Origin: Devosia equisanguinis
GTDB lineage: Bacteria; Pseudomonadota; Alphaproteobacteria; Rhizobiales; Hyphomicrobiaceae
Assembly (NCBI GenBank): GCA_945903565.1
Contig: CAMDPA010000004.1
Location: 1-32,981, forward strand
Direction of reading: 5' to 3'
DNA: 32,981 nt
Below are positions 8,014-16,010 of this stretch, one piece after another. A program made the position numbers and the translations under genes. How positions within the stretch are numbered: position 1 is the first letter of the stretch; each line of letters opens with the position of its first letter. A model generated the notes under the pieces. That model saw only the letters and a list, made by a program, of their open reading frames with translations, was not told the origin of the DNA and searched no databases.

Positions 8014-8820
8014 ATGCCAATATGCCAAACCCCTGCCGACTATCGTAGGGTGCGATCCTCAACGTCGCTCCCAGCTAAGGCCGCTCCATTGTCCGCGCTA
8101 TCAGAAACCAGCCTTGATCTCCCACCGGGTTTCCGGGCCGTGGGGCTGCGCGAATTGGGCGACGCCTTTACCAAGGCGGTCGAGATCGCGGCCGAACAGG
8201 GCGCCGGCACGCTCGTCTGGACGCGCCGGTTCGACCTCGTCGAGATTGCCGTCGTGCTCGAGCCGGCGGAACCGCTCGCGACCGCGCGCCGCGCCTTCTT
8301 CGCCGGCATGAACGCTGCCGCCGATGCGCTTGCCGCCCATTGCCCGCCCGAGAAGCCGATCGTGTTCGCCTGGCCCGACACAATCCTTCTCGACGGCGGT
8401 CTGATCGGCGGTGCGCGGCTCGCCTGGCCCGAAAACGCTGCCGAGGACAAGCCGCCGGAGTGGCTGGTGTTCGGCCTGATGCTACGGCTCATGACGCCGA
8501 CGGCGCCGGCCTCGCGTGATCGCACGAGCCTAGAGGCCGAAGGCTTCGATATGCTGGAGCCGCGCGAGTTGATCGCCAGTTTCGCGCGCCATCTGATGGT
8601 GCATTTCGAGACCTGGCGCGAGCGCGGCTTCCAGCCCGTGGGCGCGGACTATCTCGCACGCCTGTCGCCCGAGAAGGGCGCGCGGCGCGGTATCGACCCC
8701 AACGGTGATCTGCTCGTGCATCGCACGGGCAAAGCAGGCAAGGCCGAGCGGCAAGCGCTGATTCCGGATCTCTTGGCGTGCGGCTGGCTCGATCCCCAGA
8801 CCCGGGAGCCGTGGATCTGA
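8014..8820 (+). CDS. Biotin/lipoate protein ligase-like protein (DUF4444), probably non-catalytic
   Basis: The 268-aa protein has the biotin/lipoate A/B ligase fold followed by a C-terminal DUF4444-like domain (about residues 200-268). The central segment FAWPDTILLDGGLIGGARLA (about 121-140) aligns with the WPNDL...KLAG block of BirA-type ligases. The catalytic lysine position holds Leu, and the GRGRRG nucleotide loop is absent from the TRRFDLVEIAVVL region, so it probably does not ligate biotin or lipoate. Homologues sit with DUF6505 and DUF6352 in formate dehydrogenase clusters. ATG 8014 is the longest start. GTG 8050 or TTG 8089 (with AAGG about 10 bp upstream) are plausible, because the first 25 residues do not look like the family. 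DUF6505 starts two bases after its stop, indicating translational linkage. Its role is likely accessory to formate dehydrogenase assembly, by context only. Confidence 0.8.
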   Translation: MPICQTPADYRRVRSSTSLPAKAAPLSALSETSLDLPPGFRAVGLRELGDAFTKAVEIAAEQGAGTLVWTRRFDLVEIAVVLEPAEPLATARRAFFAGMNAAADALAAHCPPEKPIVFAWPDTILLDGGLIGGARLAWPENAAEDKPPEWLVFGLMLRLMTPTAPASRDRTSLEAEGFDMLEPRELIASFARHLMVHFETWRERGFQPVGADYLARLSPEKGARRGIDPNGDLLVHRTGKAGKAERQALIPDLLACGWLDPQTREPWI

Positions 8821-8821
8821 T

Positions 8822-9421
8822 ATGACGGCTCCCATGAAACTCCTGCGCACGATCCGCCTCGACAAGTCCGACACGTTCGTGTTCGCCCGCGCCGCCGAGC
8901 CCGGCGAATGGGCGACACCTGGCGGCTTCATGTTCTGGGACGGCGACCCCGCAACGCTCGACGGCAAGACCCGCGCGGCATTCCGCTCTGGCTTCCTCGG
9001 GCTCGGCTCGTTCGGCTGGTCGACGCTGGCCGAAGTGGCGGAGATCACACCCGATGCCCTCGCAACCATCACGGAATCGCTCGCGCGAATGTTGATGGAG
9101 CAGCACGGCGCACCCTCTCTCGAAGCAGCGCGCGCAGCAGCAGCCGAGGAAATCGCATTCGCGGCCTCGCTTGCGGAACATCCCCCGGGCACTGTGATCG
9201 CCCTGCAGCGCGCGGTTGACGACGATGGCACGGTGCGAGAGCGCTTCCGCACGATCAAGACCGTCTTGGAGCCTGGCGGTAACACGTTCGCGCAGGGCTG
9301 CGTGCAGCCGATCGGTGTTTCGCGCGACGATGCCGATGCCCTGCAGATCGAGGAAGTCGATTTCGTCGGCATGATGGGCGGCAAGGCCGATGCGGATGCG
9401 ACACCCAAGGAGCGGCCATGA
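8822..9421 (+). CDS. DUF6505 family protein
   Basis: This 199-aa soluble protein matches the DUF6505 family. The N terminus has the characteristic LRTIRLDKSDTFVFARAAEPGEW, a pattern resembling the start of small redox-enzyme accessory proteins, followed by AFRSGFLGLGSFGWSTLAEV. No cysteine motif, membrane segment or signal is visible; the only cysteine lies near the C terminus in FAQGCVQPIG. The function is unknown. It starts one base after the DUF4444 stop codon and its TGA overlaps the ATG of DUF6352 (ATGA at 9418-9421), so the three are translationally coupled and likely work together. Context suggests a role in formate dehydrogenase biogenesis. A second methionine (8834) is an alternative start that better matches homologues beginning MKL. 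Confidence 0.85.
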   Translation: MTAPMKLLRTIRLDKSDTFVFARAAEPGEWATPGGFMFWDGDPATLDGKTRAAFRSGFLGLGSFGWSTLAEVAEITPDALATITESLARMLMEQHGAPSLEAARAAAAEEIAFAASLAEHPPGTVIALQRAVDDDGTVRERFRTIKTVLEPGGNTFAQGCVQPIGVSRDDADALQIEEVDFVGMMGGKADADATPKERP

Positions 9422-10425
9422 TCGACTTCTGGGTATCGTCAGGCCATCTGCTGCTGGACAAGAACGAGCACGGCCACCTCGCCGTGACCGATGAGTTCCT
9501 GAAGCTCTACCTCGCGCGGCCCGAGCTGGTGCCGCCGCCGGAAGCGTGCGCGGCCGAGAACGCCCTTTATGCCCGCCTGATGGCGCAACCGCGCGCCGTC
9601 GTCGAGCCGAAGGACATCGCAGCAATCGCCGACGCCGACGCGCGCGAGAACTGGCAGATGATGCTCGGCTTTCGCGACCATCTCGTGCGCCACATAACGA
9701 TCGAGGCGGCCTATCTCGCGCTGATGCGATCGGGCGTTGGGCAAACGCCGCCGCTGTTCGTCGGTCAACTCGCGCATGTCATCCTGCGTAACGTGCTCGA
9801 CGGCGAAACCGATCCGATCGTGCTGCGCGCCGGCGAATTGATGTTCCGCTCGCAGCGTTTGACGCGCGAACAGGGCGGTATTCTCCTGGCCGACGAAGAA
9901 TTGGTCGACGGCGCGGAGAAAGATAAGCATGCCTCCCCGCTGGTCGCGATGCTCGGCGAGCATAAGGCCAAGCAGCTCGACGTGATGACCGCCGCCAACG
10001 CCGAACTCTACTGGAAGCGCAGCGAGGCCTTCGACATGGTGCTCGATTTCACGCCCTCGGCAACCGGGCGTCCGGCACTGGCGCGCGTGATGGAGCGCTG
10101 GCTCGCGCACATGCTCGGCATGACGGCGCGGATCACACCTGTCGAGCGGGTCAAGGACGAGGACTGGTTCTGGTTCATCGGCCTCGATGCCGAGGCGACC
10201 AAGATCGGCAACGCGTTGTGGCAGGGCAAGGACCCCGGCGCCGGCGCAATGGAGCGGATCGTGGCGCTGTTCACGCTCGAACTGCCGGAAGTGCGCGAGA
10301 TCGCGGGGCGCCAGATCCACATGATCCTGGCGATGGCCCCCGGCCAGATCGTGCGCATGAAGCCGCAGAACCTGCTTGTCGGACTGCCGGGCGCAGCGCT
10401 GGGAGGCCAGCATGGTCGAGCATGA
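9418..10425 (+). CDS. DUF6352 family protein
   Basis: This 335-aa protein is recognised as DUF6352, a family known to me only from formate dehydrogenase-linked clusters. It begins MIDFWVSSGHLLLDKNEHG, followed by DEFLKLYLARPELVPPPEAC. Later recognisable blocks include ENWQMMLGFRDHLV, a region of alternating helices, and DEDWFWFIGLDAEATKIGNALW near residues 243-264. It lacks a signal peptide, transmembrane segments and cysteine clusters and looks largely helical and cytosolic. Its ATG overlaps the DUF6505 stop, and its last 14 bases overlap the start of the DUF3305 gene. The function is unknown; a chaperone or scaffold role for the apo-enzyme is inference from position. Confidence 0.85.
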   Translation: MIDFWVSSGHLLLDKNEHGHLAVTDEFLKLYLARPELVPPPEACAAENALYARLMAQPRAVVEPKDIAAIADADARENWQMMLGFRDHLVRHITIEAAYLALMRSGVGQTPPLFVGQLAHVILRNVLDGETDPIVLRAGELMFRSQRLTREQGGILLADEELVDGAEKDKHASPLVAMLGEHKAKQLDVMTAANAELYWKRSEAFDMVLDFTPSATGRPALARVMERWLAHMLGMTARITPVERVKDEDWFWFIGLDAEATKIGNALWQGKDPGAGAMERIVALFTLELPEVREIAGRQIHMILAMAPGQIVRMKPQNLLVGLPGAALGGQHGRA

Positions 10426-10915
10426 AATCGTCGTCGGGCTCGTGCTGGAATGCCTCGCGCCGTCGAACCCGTGGGGCGAACACATCTGGCTTCCCGTCCA
10501 GATCTTGGAGGGCATTCCCGATACGCAACCCTGGGCGGTGTTGAGCCGCGGCCCCGATCGCGTGCGCTACTATGCCGGGGCGTTTGCCGTGACACTAGAT
10601 ACGCTTGATACGGCCTTTTATCGCGACAATCTCACGTCAAAACGTCCCTGCCTTTGGGTCGGCATGCGGCCTGACGGGAAAGAACCGCCGGTCGATATCC
10701 TCGCTGTCACCGCCGACCCGACCGAGGGCGAAGGGCTGACTCAGACCGGCACCAACGTCGTCGAGGTCATCGACATGCCCCTGAGTATTGCGGGCGAGAT
10801 CGCTGCGTTTATCGAGGCGCATCACGTCGAGCGTCCCTTCGAGAAACGCAAGCGTGACAAGCGCCCGCCGGATATGATGGGGCGCCGCCGGCCCATCGAC
10901 GAGTCGCAATCGTGA
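10412..10915 (+). CDS. DUF3305 family protein
   Basis: The 167-aa product has the DUF3305 pattern. An N-terminal VVGLVLECLAPSNPWGEHIW is followed by PVQILEGI, a beta-rich middle with RVRYYAGAFAVTLDTLDTA and FYRDNLTSKRPCLWVGM, and a C-terminal IEAHHVERPFEKRKRDKR, the hallmark tail of the family. The start at 10412 is preceded by GGGAGG (10401-10406) inside the DUF6352 gene, and the two coding regions overlap by 14 bases. DUF3305 and DUF3306 proteins are regularly found next to each other at formate dehydrogenase loci; their biochemistry is unknown to me. It is soluble, without cysteine motifs. Confidence 0.88.
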   Translation: MVEHEIVVGLVLECLAPSNPWGEHIWLPVQILEGIPDTQPWAVLSRGPDRVRYYAGAFAVTLDTLDTAFYRDNLTSKRPCLWVGMRPDGKEPPVDILAVTADPTEGEGLTQTGTNVVEVIDMPLSIAGEIAAFIEAHHVERPFEKRKRDKRPPDMMGRRRPIDESQS

Positions 10916-10925
10916 GCAAGTTCCG

Positions 10926-11681
10926 ATGAACGATCCAAAGGACAAGGGCGAGCCGTTCCTATCGCGCTGGGCGCGTAGGAAACAGGATGCTGCGCGCGGG
11001 CGAATAGACGACGCTGTGCGGGAAAGCATTCCCGCTGGCGACCAGCCGGAGGCCGCCGATGCGGCACCCGCCCGCGAAGCGGAAAAGGAACCAGAACTCG
11101 ATCTTTCCAAGCTGCCGAAGGCTGAGGAACTGACCGCAGAAAGCGACATCACCGCCTTCCTCGACAAGCGCGTACCGGCCATGCTCCGCAACGCCGCGCT
11201 CGGCCGGATGTGGACACTCGATCCCACGATCCGCGATTTCATCGAGGTCGCGGAGAATCAGTGGAACTGGAACATTCCAGGCGGCGCCCCCTTCTACGAG
11301 CCGATCGAGTCCGTCGTCGAAAGCGTCGGCGAGATCGTCGCCCAGGTGGGGAACCAGGCGGTTAGCTTGTCAGGCAATAAGACGGCGCAAGCCTTCGAGT
11401 CACCGAGCGTTACCCCCGGTGCCGAAACGGCGTGTGCGCGCGTTGAGCCGGCAGATACTAAACTAAAGGATAAGTCACGAAGTTTTGAAGTAGCAGCAGC
11501 CCCAACTGCGCCGCAAAACGATCCGCATAAATCCGATGATGGCACCACTTTTGCGGTGGCAATAGACGATGCCTATGTATCAGGCACTTCGAGCGAAGTT
11601 TCGGGTGATGCTGCGCCGCAGCATCTCGATGCCCAAGTCTTCGGCAATCGTCGCCGGCACGGCGGCGCGCTGCCCAGTTGA
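10926..11681 (+). CDS. DUF3306 family protein with extended C terminus
   Basis: The 251-aa protein starts with FLSRWARRKQDAARG, the signature N terminus of DUF3306. An acidic linker follows, then the core LPKAEELTAESDITAFLDKR and VPAMLRNAALGRMWTLDPTI, and a short DFIEVAENQWNWN segment. Family members usually end soon after this core. Here about 110 extra low-complexity residues follow (Ser/Thr/Ala-rich from about residue 140), probably disordered. It starts ten bases after the DUF3305 stop. The function is unknown; a basic N terminus plus acidic linker suggests a binding adaptor, which is inference only. Confidence 0.85.
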   Translation: MNDPKDKGEPFLSRWARRKQDAARGRIDDAVRESIPAGDQPEAADAAPAREAEKEPELDLSKLPKAEELTAESDITAFLDKRVPAMLRNAALGRMWTLDPTIRDFIEVAENQWNWNIPGGAPFYEPIESVVESVGEIVAQVGNQAVSLSGNKTAQAFESPSVTPGAETACARVEPADTKLKDKSRSFEVAAAPTAPQNDPHKSDDGTTFAVAIDDAYVSGTSSEVSGDAAPQHLDAQVFGNRRRHGGALPS

Positions 11682-11790
11682 CCCGGCTTCTGCTACATCT
11701 ACGTACAACCTGCATCTGGACAACGTTCCATAGGCTTGCTCTATGCCGAATGGGGGAGGGGCGTGCCGTCACAAGCGTGCGCGCCGGGAC

Positions 11791-12594
11791 ATGGCAATGC
11801 GAGACGAAGGACTACAAACTGCGATTGACGCCGCTGGTGGCGTCGGCGCCTTGGCGCGAAGCCTAGGCATCAGGCAGCCGTCCGTTTCGTCGTGGCTGAA
11901 GATCCCCGCCGATCGCGTGCTTGCCATCGAAGCAAAGACAGGGGTGCGTCGCGAACGCCTGCGCCCAGACCTTTATCCTGATACCGATGGGGAAGCTGAC
12001 ATTCGGTCCCCCGCCCTTGCGATCGACGATGTCGAGCGCGCGCGCGCCAACGAGTATCACTTGCTCGCCCGGTTGCTGCGCACTGCCCCGACGGCCGCAT
12101 TCCTCGCCGAAGTCGCGCAACTCAGCGGCAACGACAGTCCGCTCGGCATGGCGCACATCGAACTGGCGGAAGCTGCAAGCCGGGCCACTGCTACCGAAGT
12201 CGCTGCCGAGTATTTTGCTCTGTTCATAGGTGTCGGGCGCGGCGAGTTGCTGCCTTACGCCTCCTTCTATCTCACTGGCTTCCTACATGAGCGCCCATTG
12301 GCGCGGGTGCGTGAGGATTTGGCAAAGCTCGGCATCGAACGTGCGGAAGGCAACTTCGATCCCGAAGACCACCTTGGCCTTCTTCTCGAAGTTCTAGGCG
12401 CGATGGCGAATGGAACCTTCGACGCCGATCTGGGTACGCAGAAGGCCTTCTTCGATCGCCACGTCGCACCATGGGCGGAGCGGTGCTTCGCCGATCTCGC
12501 GACGTCGCCGTCAGCGAAATTCTACAAATCGGTGGCCGCGCTCGGCGCCTGTTTCATCGGCATCGAGCGCGAGGCCTACGCGTTCGATTCATGA
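11791..12594 (+). CDS. Cro/YdaS-type DNA-binding domain fused to TorD-family molybdoenzyme chaperone
   Basis: The protein (267 aa from this start) has two parts. Residues 1-65 form a Cro/YdaS-like helix-turn-helix: GLQTAIDAAGGVGALARSLG, IRQPSVSSWLKIPADRVLAI, then the ERLRPDLYP segment that usually ends such domains. After a linker, residues about 80-267 match TorD/DmsD all-helical chaperones: YHLLARLLRTAPTAAFLAEV, ELAEAASRATATEVAAEYFA, then LFIGVGRGELLPYASFYLTG, the best family signature, and EDHLGLLLEVLGAMA. TorD-type proteins bind Tat leaders of molybdoenzymes and aid cofactor insertion. The fusion suggests a chaperone that also senses apo-enzyme and adjusts transcription (inference). ATG 11743 is a possible longer start, but the added 16 residues look non-domain; ATG 11797 is also possible. 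It sits directly upstream of the Tat-signal peptide and fdhA. Confidence 0.85.
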   Translation: MAMRDEGLQTAIDAAGGVGALARSLGIRQPSVSSWLKIPADRVLAIEAKTGVRRERLRPDLYPDTDGEADIRSPALAIDDVERARANEYHLLARLLRTAPTAAFLAEVAQLSGNDSPLGMAHIELAEAASRATATEVAAEYFALFIGVGRGELLPYASFYLTGFLHERPLARVREDLAKLGIERAEGNFDPEDHLGLLLEVLGAMANGTFDADLGTQKAFFDRHVAPWAERCFADLATSPSAKFYKSVAALGACFIGIEREAYAFDS

Positions 12595-12669
12595 GTTCGA
12601 AAAGCTGAATCCGCCACGTGCGGATGGACGGATTGGCCGCGCGATGCGGCACGAAATGAGGAGGCGGAC

Positions 12670-12870
12670 ATGAAAGCCAAGACCGAAGACAAGGGCGTCG
12701 ATCGCCGCGGTTTTCTGAGATCAATCGGCGGCGCAAGCGTTGCCGGAGCTGCTGTTGCGGTTGGCGCCGCCCCCCCGGCCGAAGCCGCCGAATCCGAAGC
12801 CGACAAGAAGAAGACGCGCTATCGCGAGACGGAGCACGTCAAGGCGTTCTACCGCACCAATCGCTATTGA
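12670..12870 (+). CDS. Formate dehydrogenase region Tat-signal protein
   Basis: The 66-aa protein is almost entirely a Tat leader plus a short tail. It has DRRGFLRSIGGASVAGAAVA with RR at residues 12-13, an AEAAESEADK region and a C-terminal RYRETEHVKAFYRTNRY. It matches the small family described as formate dehydrogenase region TAT target (TIGR02811). A strong ribosome binding site (AGGAGG at 12659-12664) precedes the ATG. The gene lies 49 bp before fdhA, which has its own Tat leader. The mature peptide would be about 30 residues. Its conserved tail and constant position suggest a small exported subunit or assembly factor of the enzyme; the function is not established. Its 3' flank carries the fdhA ribosome binding site. 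Confidence 0.88.
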   Translation: MKAKTEDKGVDRRGFLRSIGGASVAGAAVAVGAAPPAEAAESEADKKKTRYRETEHVKAFYRTNRY

Positions 12871-12918
12871 TCTCGATCCCGATGTCGACCGCCACTCCGT
12901 AAGACAAGGAGGCACCTC

Positions 12919-15915
12919 GTGCTCATCCGCCGTAAAGAAGCCAGCGCCCGCGCTTCCACGCTGAGAAGCGCCCTCGTCAGCACCTCGAACGAAAAGCTCG
13001 ACCGCCGCTCGTTCCTTGCCCGCTCGGGCCTTGCCGCCGGCGGCGTTGCCGCGATCGGTGGTCTCGGCGTGGCCGGCGTCAGGAAGGCCGAGGCCGGTCC
13101 AGTCAAGCCCGGTGTCAAGATCGAGCGTAAGAAGAACATCTGTACGCACTGCTCGGTCGGCTGCACGGTCATCGCCGAAGTTCAGGACGGGGTGTGGGTC
13201 GGCCAGGAGCCCGCCTGGGAATCGCCGATCAACCGTGGGACGCACTGCGCCAAGGGCGCCGCTATCCGCGAGATCGTGCACGGCGACCGCCGCCTGAAGT
13301 ACCCGATGAAGCTCGAGAACGGGCAGTGGAAGCGTATCACCTGGGAAGTGGCGCTTACCGAAGTCTCCAAGAAGATGATGGATATCCGCGAGAAGTCGGG
13401 TCCGGATTCGGTGTGGTGGCTGGGTTCCGCCAAGTTCTCGAACGAAGGCGCCTACCTGTTCCGCAAGTTCGCGGCGTTCTGGGGCACCAACTCCGTCGAC
13501 CACCAGGCCCGCATCTGCCACTCGACCACCGTGGCCGGTGTCGCCAACACGTGGGGCTACGGGGCGCAGACGAACTCGTACAACGACATTCGCAACGCCA
13601 AGACCGCCATCATCATGGGCGGCAACCCGGCCGAGGCCCATCCGGTCTCGCTGCAGCACGTGTTGACCGGCAAGGAATTGAACCGCGCCAACCTGATCGT
13701 CATCGATCCGCGCATGACGCGCACGGCGGCGCACGCCACGGAGTACGTGCGCATCCGCTCCGGCACCGACATTCCCGTGATTTACGGGATGCTCTACCAC
13801 ATCTTCGAGAACGGCTGGGAAGACAAGAAGTTCATCGAGCAGCGCGTCTACGGCATGGAGGAAACGCGTGCCGAGGCCAAGAAGTGGGACCCCAAGACCG
13901 TCGAGGACGTGACGGGCGTTCCCGGCGAGCAGCTGAAGCGCGTCGCCGAGATGTTCGCGAAGGAGAAGCCGTCGACGCTGATCTGGTGCATGGGCGCAAC
14001 CCAGCACACCGTCGGCACCGCCAACGTGCGCGCCTACTGCACGCTGTTGCTGGCGACAGGCAACGTCGGCGGCCCCGGCATGGGTGCCAACATCTTCCGT
14101 GGCCACACCAACGTGCAGGGCGCCACCGATCTCGGCGTCGATATCGGCACGCTGCCGCTCTACTACGGCCTGGCCGACCCGGCGTGGCGCCATTGGGCCC
14201 GTGTCTGGGAGGTCGAGTACGATTGGCTCGACAGCCGCTTCGACAAGCTGCCCGGCCCGAACAACACGACCGTCAACTATCGTAACATGCCCGGCATCCC
14301 ATCGACCCGCTGGTTCGATGCGGTCACCATGCCGAAGGATCAGGTTACGCAGCGCGACAACGTCAAGGCCGCGATCATCTTCGGCCACGGCGGCAACACT
14401 GTTCCACGGATACCCGAAGCGGTGAAGGGCATCGCCGCCCTCGAGTTGATGGTGATCGCCGATCCCCATCCCACCAACTTCGTGTCGCTCGGCAACCGCA
14501 AGGACAACACCTACCTGTTGCCGATCTCGACCCAGCTCGAATGCGCCGGCAGCCGCACGGCGTCGAACCGCTCGCTGCAGTGGGGCGAGAAGATTGTCGA
14601 GCCGATCTTCGAAAGCGCCAACGACTACTGGGTGATGTACGAGCTCGCCAAGAAGCTCGGTTTCGCCGACCGGATGTTCAAGAACATCAAGATGATCAAG
14701 GGCAAGTTCGGCGATGAGCCGGAGGCCGAGTCGATCTTGCGCGAGATCAATCGTGGTGGCTGGTCGACAGGCTACTGTGGCCAATCGCCGGAGCGGCTCA
14801 AGGCGCACATGGCCAACCAGGATAAGTTTGACATCACGACGCTCAAGTCGTTGCCGGGCGCGCCTCCCGAAGTCGCGGGCGATTACTACGGCCTGCCTTG
14901 GCCATGCTGGGGCACGCCGGAGCTGAAGCATCCCGGTACGCCGCTGCTCTACAACACAAACCTCGCAGTGAAGGATGGTGGCGGCACGTTCCGTCCCCGC
15001 TTCGGCGTCGAGCGCGTGACCAAGACGAAGGTCATGGAGGACGGCAAAGAGGTCGAGAAGGAAATCCGCACGAGCATGCTCGCCAAGGACTCCTACTCCA
15101 AGGACAGCGAGCTGACCGACGGCTATCCCGAGTTCACACTTGCGATGCTCAAGCGTCTGGGTTGGGACAAGGACCTGACCCCCGCCGAGCTCGAGGTGAT
15201 CACCCGCATCGGCGGCAACACGCCCGATACGGTGTCGTGGGCCATCGACCTGTCGGGGGGTATTCAGCGCGTCGCGATCGCGCACGGCTGCACACCCTAC
15301 GGCAACGGCAAGGCGCGTACCGTCGCGTGGGATCTGCCTGATCCCGTGCCCGTGCACCGCGAGCCGATCTACACGCCGCGTTCTGATCTCGTCGCCACGT
15401 ACCCGACGCGTCCGGACTTCCGGCACTTCCGCATGCCCAACATCGGCTTCTCCGTGCAGAAGGCAGCGGTCGACAAGGGTGCGGCGAAGGAATACCCGAT
15501 CATCCTGACGTCGGGTCGCCTCGTCGAGTACGAAGGCGGCGGCGAAGAAACCCGCTCCAACAAGTGGCTGGCCGAGCTGCAGCAGGACATGTTCGTCGAG
15601 ATCAATCCTGGCGATGCAACCGCGCGCGGCATCAAGGACGGCCAGTGGGTTCAAGTTCAGGGCCCGGAAATGGCCAAGGACAAGTGGGTTCGTGTCAAGG
15701 CCATGGTAACCGAGCGCGTCGGCAAGGGCGTCGCCTGGATGCCGTTCCACTTCGGCGGCTACTATCAGGGCGAGGACCAGCGGAAGAACTATCCGCAAGG
15801 CACCGACCCGATCGTGCTGGGCGAATCCGTGAACACCGTGACCACCTACGGCTTCGACCCGGTAACGGGCATGCACGAAGGTAAAGCCACGTTGTGCCAG
15901 ATCAGAGCCGCGTGA
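12919..15915 (+). CDS. fdhA: Formate dehydrogenase, molybdopterin catalytic subunit (Tat-exported)
   Basis: This 998-aa protein oxidises formate to CO2 in the periplasm. The leader contains LDRRSFLARSGLAAGGVAAI. Next comes the [4Fe-4S] motif with Cys75, Cys78, Cys82 and Cys110, the last in GTHCAKGAA. Blocks of the bis-MGD fold follow: WWLGSAKFSNEGAYLFRKF, then HQARICHSTTVAGVANTWGY, where Cys200 replaces the selenocysteine of E. coli enzymes as metal ligand and His201 is the conserved neighbour, then MGGNPAEAHPV, VIDPRMTRTA, and a C-terminal domain with ILTSGRLVEYEGGGEETRS. The start is GTG 12919, placed six bases after AAGGAGG (12906-12912). Length fits membrane-associated FDH-N-type alpha subunits of alphaproteobacteria. 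It is followed by fdhB after two palindromic repeats. The metal could be Mo or W; sequence alone does not decide. Confidence 0.96.
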   Translation: MLIRRKEASARASTLRSALVSTSNEKLDRRSFLARSGLAAGGVAAIGGLGVAGVRKAEAGPVKPGVKIERKKNICTHCSVGCTVIAEVQDGVWVGQEPAWESPINRGTHCAKGAAIREIVHGDRRLKYPMKLENGQWKRITWEVALTEVSKKMMDIREKSGPDSVWWLGSAKFSNEGAYLFRKFAAFWGTNSVDHQARICHSTTVAGVANTWGYGAQTNSYNDIRNAKTAIIMGGNPAEAHPVSLQHVLTGKELNRANLIVIDPRMTRTAAHATEYVRIRSGTDIPVIYGMLYHIFENGWEDKKFIEQRVYGMEETRAEAKKWDPKTVEDVTGVPGEQLKRVAEMFAKEKPSTLIWCMGATQHTVGTANVRAYCTLLLATGNVGGPGMGANIFRGHTNVQGATDLGVDIGTLPLYYGLADPAWRHWARVWEVEYDWLDSRFDKLPGPNNTTVNYRNMPGIPSTRWFDAVTMPKDQVTQRDNVKAAIIFGHGGNTVPRIPEAVKGIAALELMVIADPHPTNFVSLGNRKDNTYLLPISTQLECAGSRTASNRSLQWGEKIVEPIFESANDYWVMYELAKKLGFADRMFKNIKMIKGKFGDEPEAESILREINRGGWSTGYCGQSPERLKAHMANQDKFDITTLKSLPGAPPEVAGDYYGLPWPCWGTPELKHPGTPLLYNTNLAVKDGGGTFRPRFGVERVTKTKVMEDGKEVEKEIRTSMLAKDSYSKDSELTDGYPEFTLAMLKRLGWDKDLTPAELEVITRIGGNTPDTVSWAIDLSGGIQRVAIAHGCTPYGNGKARTVAWDLPDPVPVHREPIYTPRSDLVATYPTRPDFRHFRMPNIGFSVQKAAVDKGAAKEYPIILTSGRLVEYEGGGEETRSNKWLAELQQDMFVEINPGDATARGIKDGQWVQVQGPEMAKDKWVRVKAMVTERVGKGVAWMPFHFGGYYQGEDQRKNYPQGTDPIVLGESVNTVTTYGFDPVTGMHEGKATLCQIRAA

Positions 15916-15917
15916 GG

Positions 15918-15946
15918 CGGTGTCAGCCCCTCCGGGTCTGACACCG
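15918..15946. repeat. GTGTCAGACCC-type palindrome, fdhA-fdhB gap (copy 1)
   Basis: Arms CGGTGTCAGCCC (15918-15929) and GGTCTGACACCG (15935-15946) pair with one mismatch. It starts two bases after the fdhA stop. The sequence belongs to the same family as 15968-15994 and 16616-16644, and less exactly 881-909. It would form a stable hairpin in the mRNA. Confidence 0.8.
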
Positions 15947-15967
15947 TGCTCCGCTCTGTCCGTTCCA

Positions 15968-15994
15968 GGTGTCAGACCCAGAGGGTCTGACACC
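15968..15994. repeat. GTGTCAGACCC-type palindrome, fdhA-fdhB gap (copy 2)
   Basis: GGTGTCAGACCC (15968-15979) and GGGTCTGACACC (15983-15994) are perfect 12-bp arms around a 3-base loop. It lies just before the fdhB ribosome binding site (GAGGAG, 15998-16003), so the hairpin could affect fdhB translation or mRNA stability. Confidence 0.85.
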
Positions 15995-16010
15995 GTCGAG
16001 GAGAACCAAA

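Noticed and set aside
12721-15993. Very long open frame on the minus strand opposite fdhA (about 1090 codons)
   Set aside because: Antisense shadow of a high-GC gene; composition is His/Arg/Val-rich without domains, while the plus strand has a clear formate dehydrogenase.
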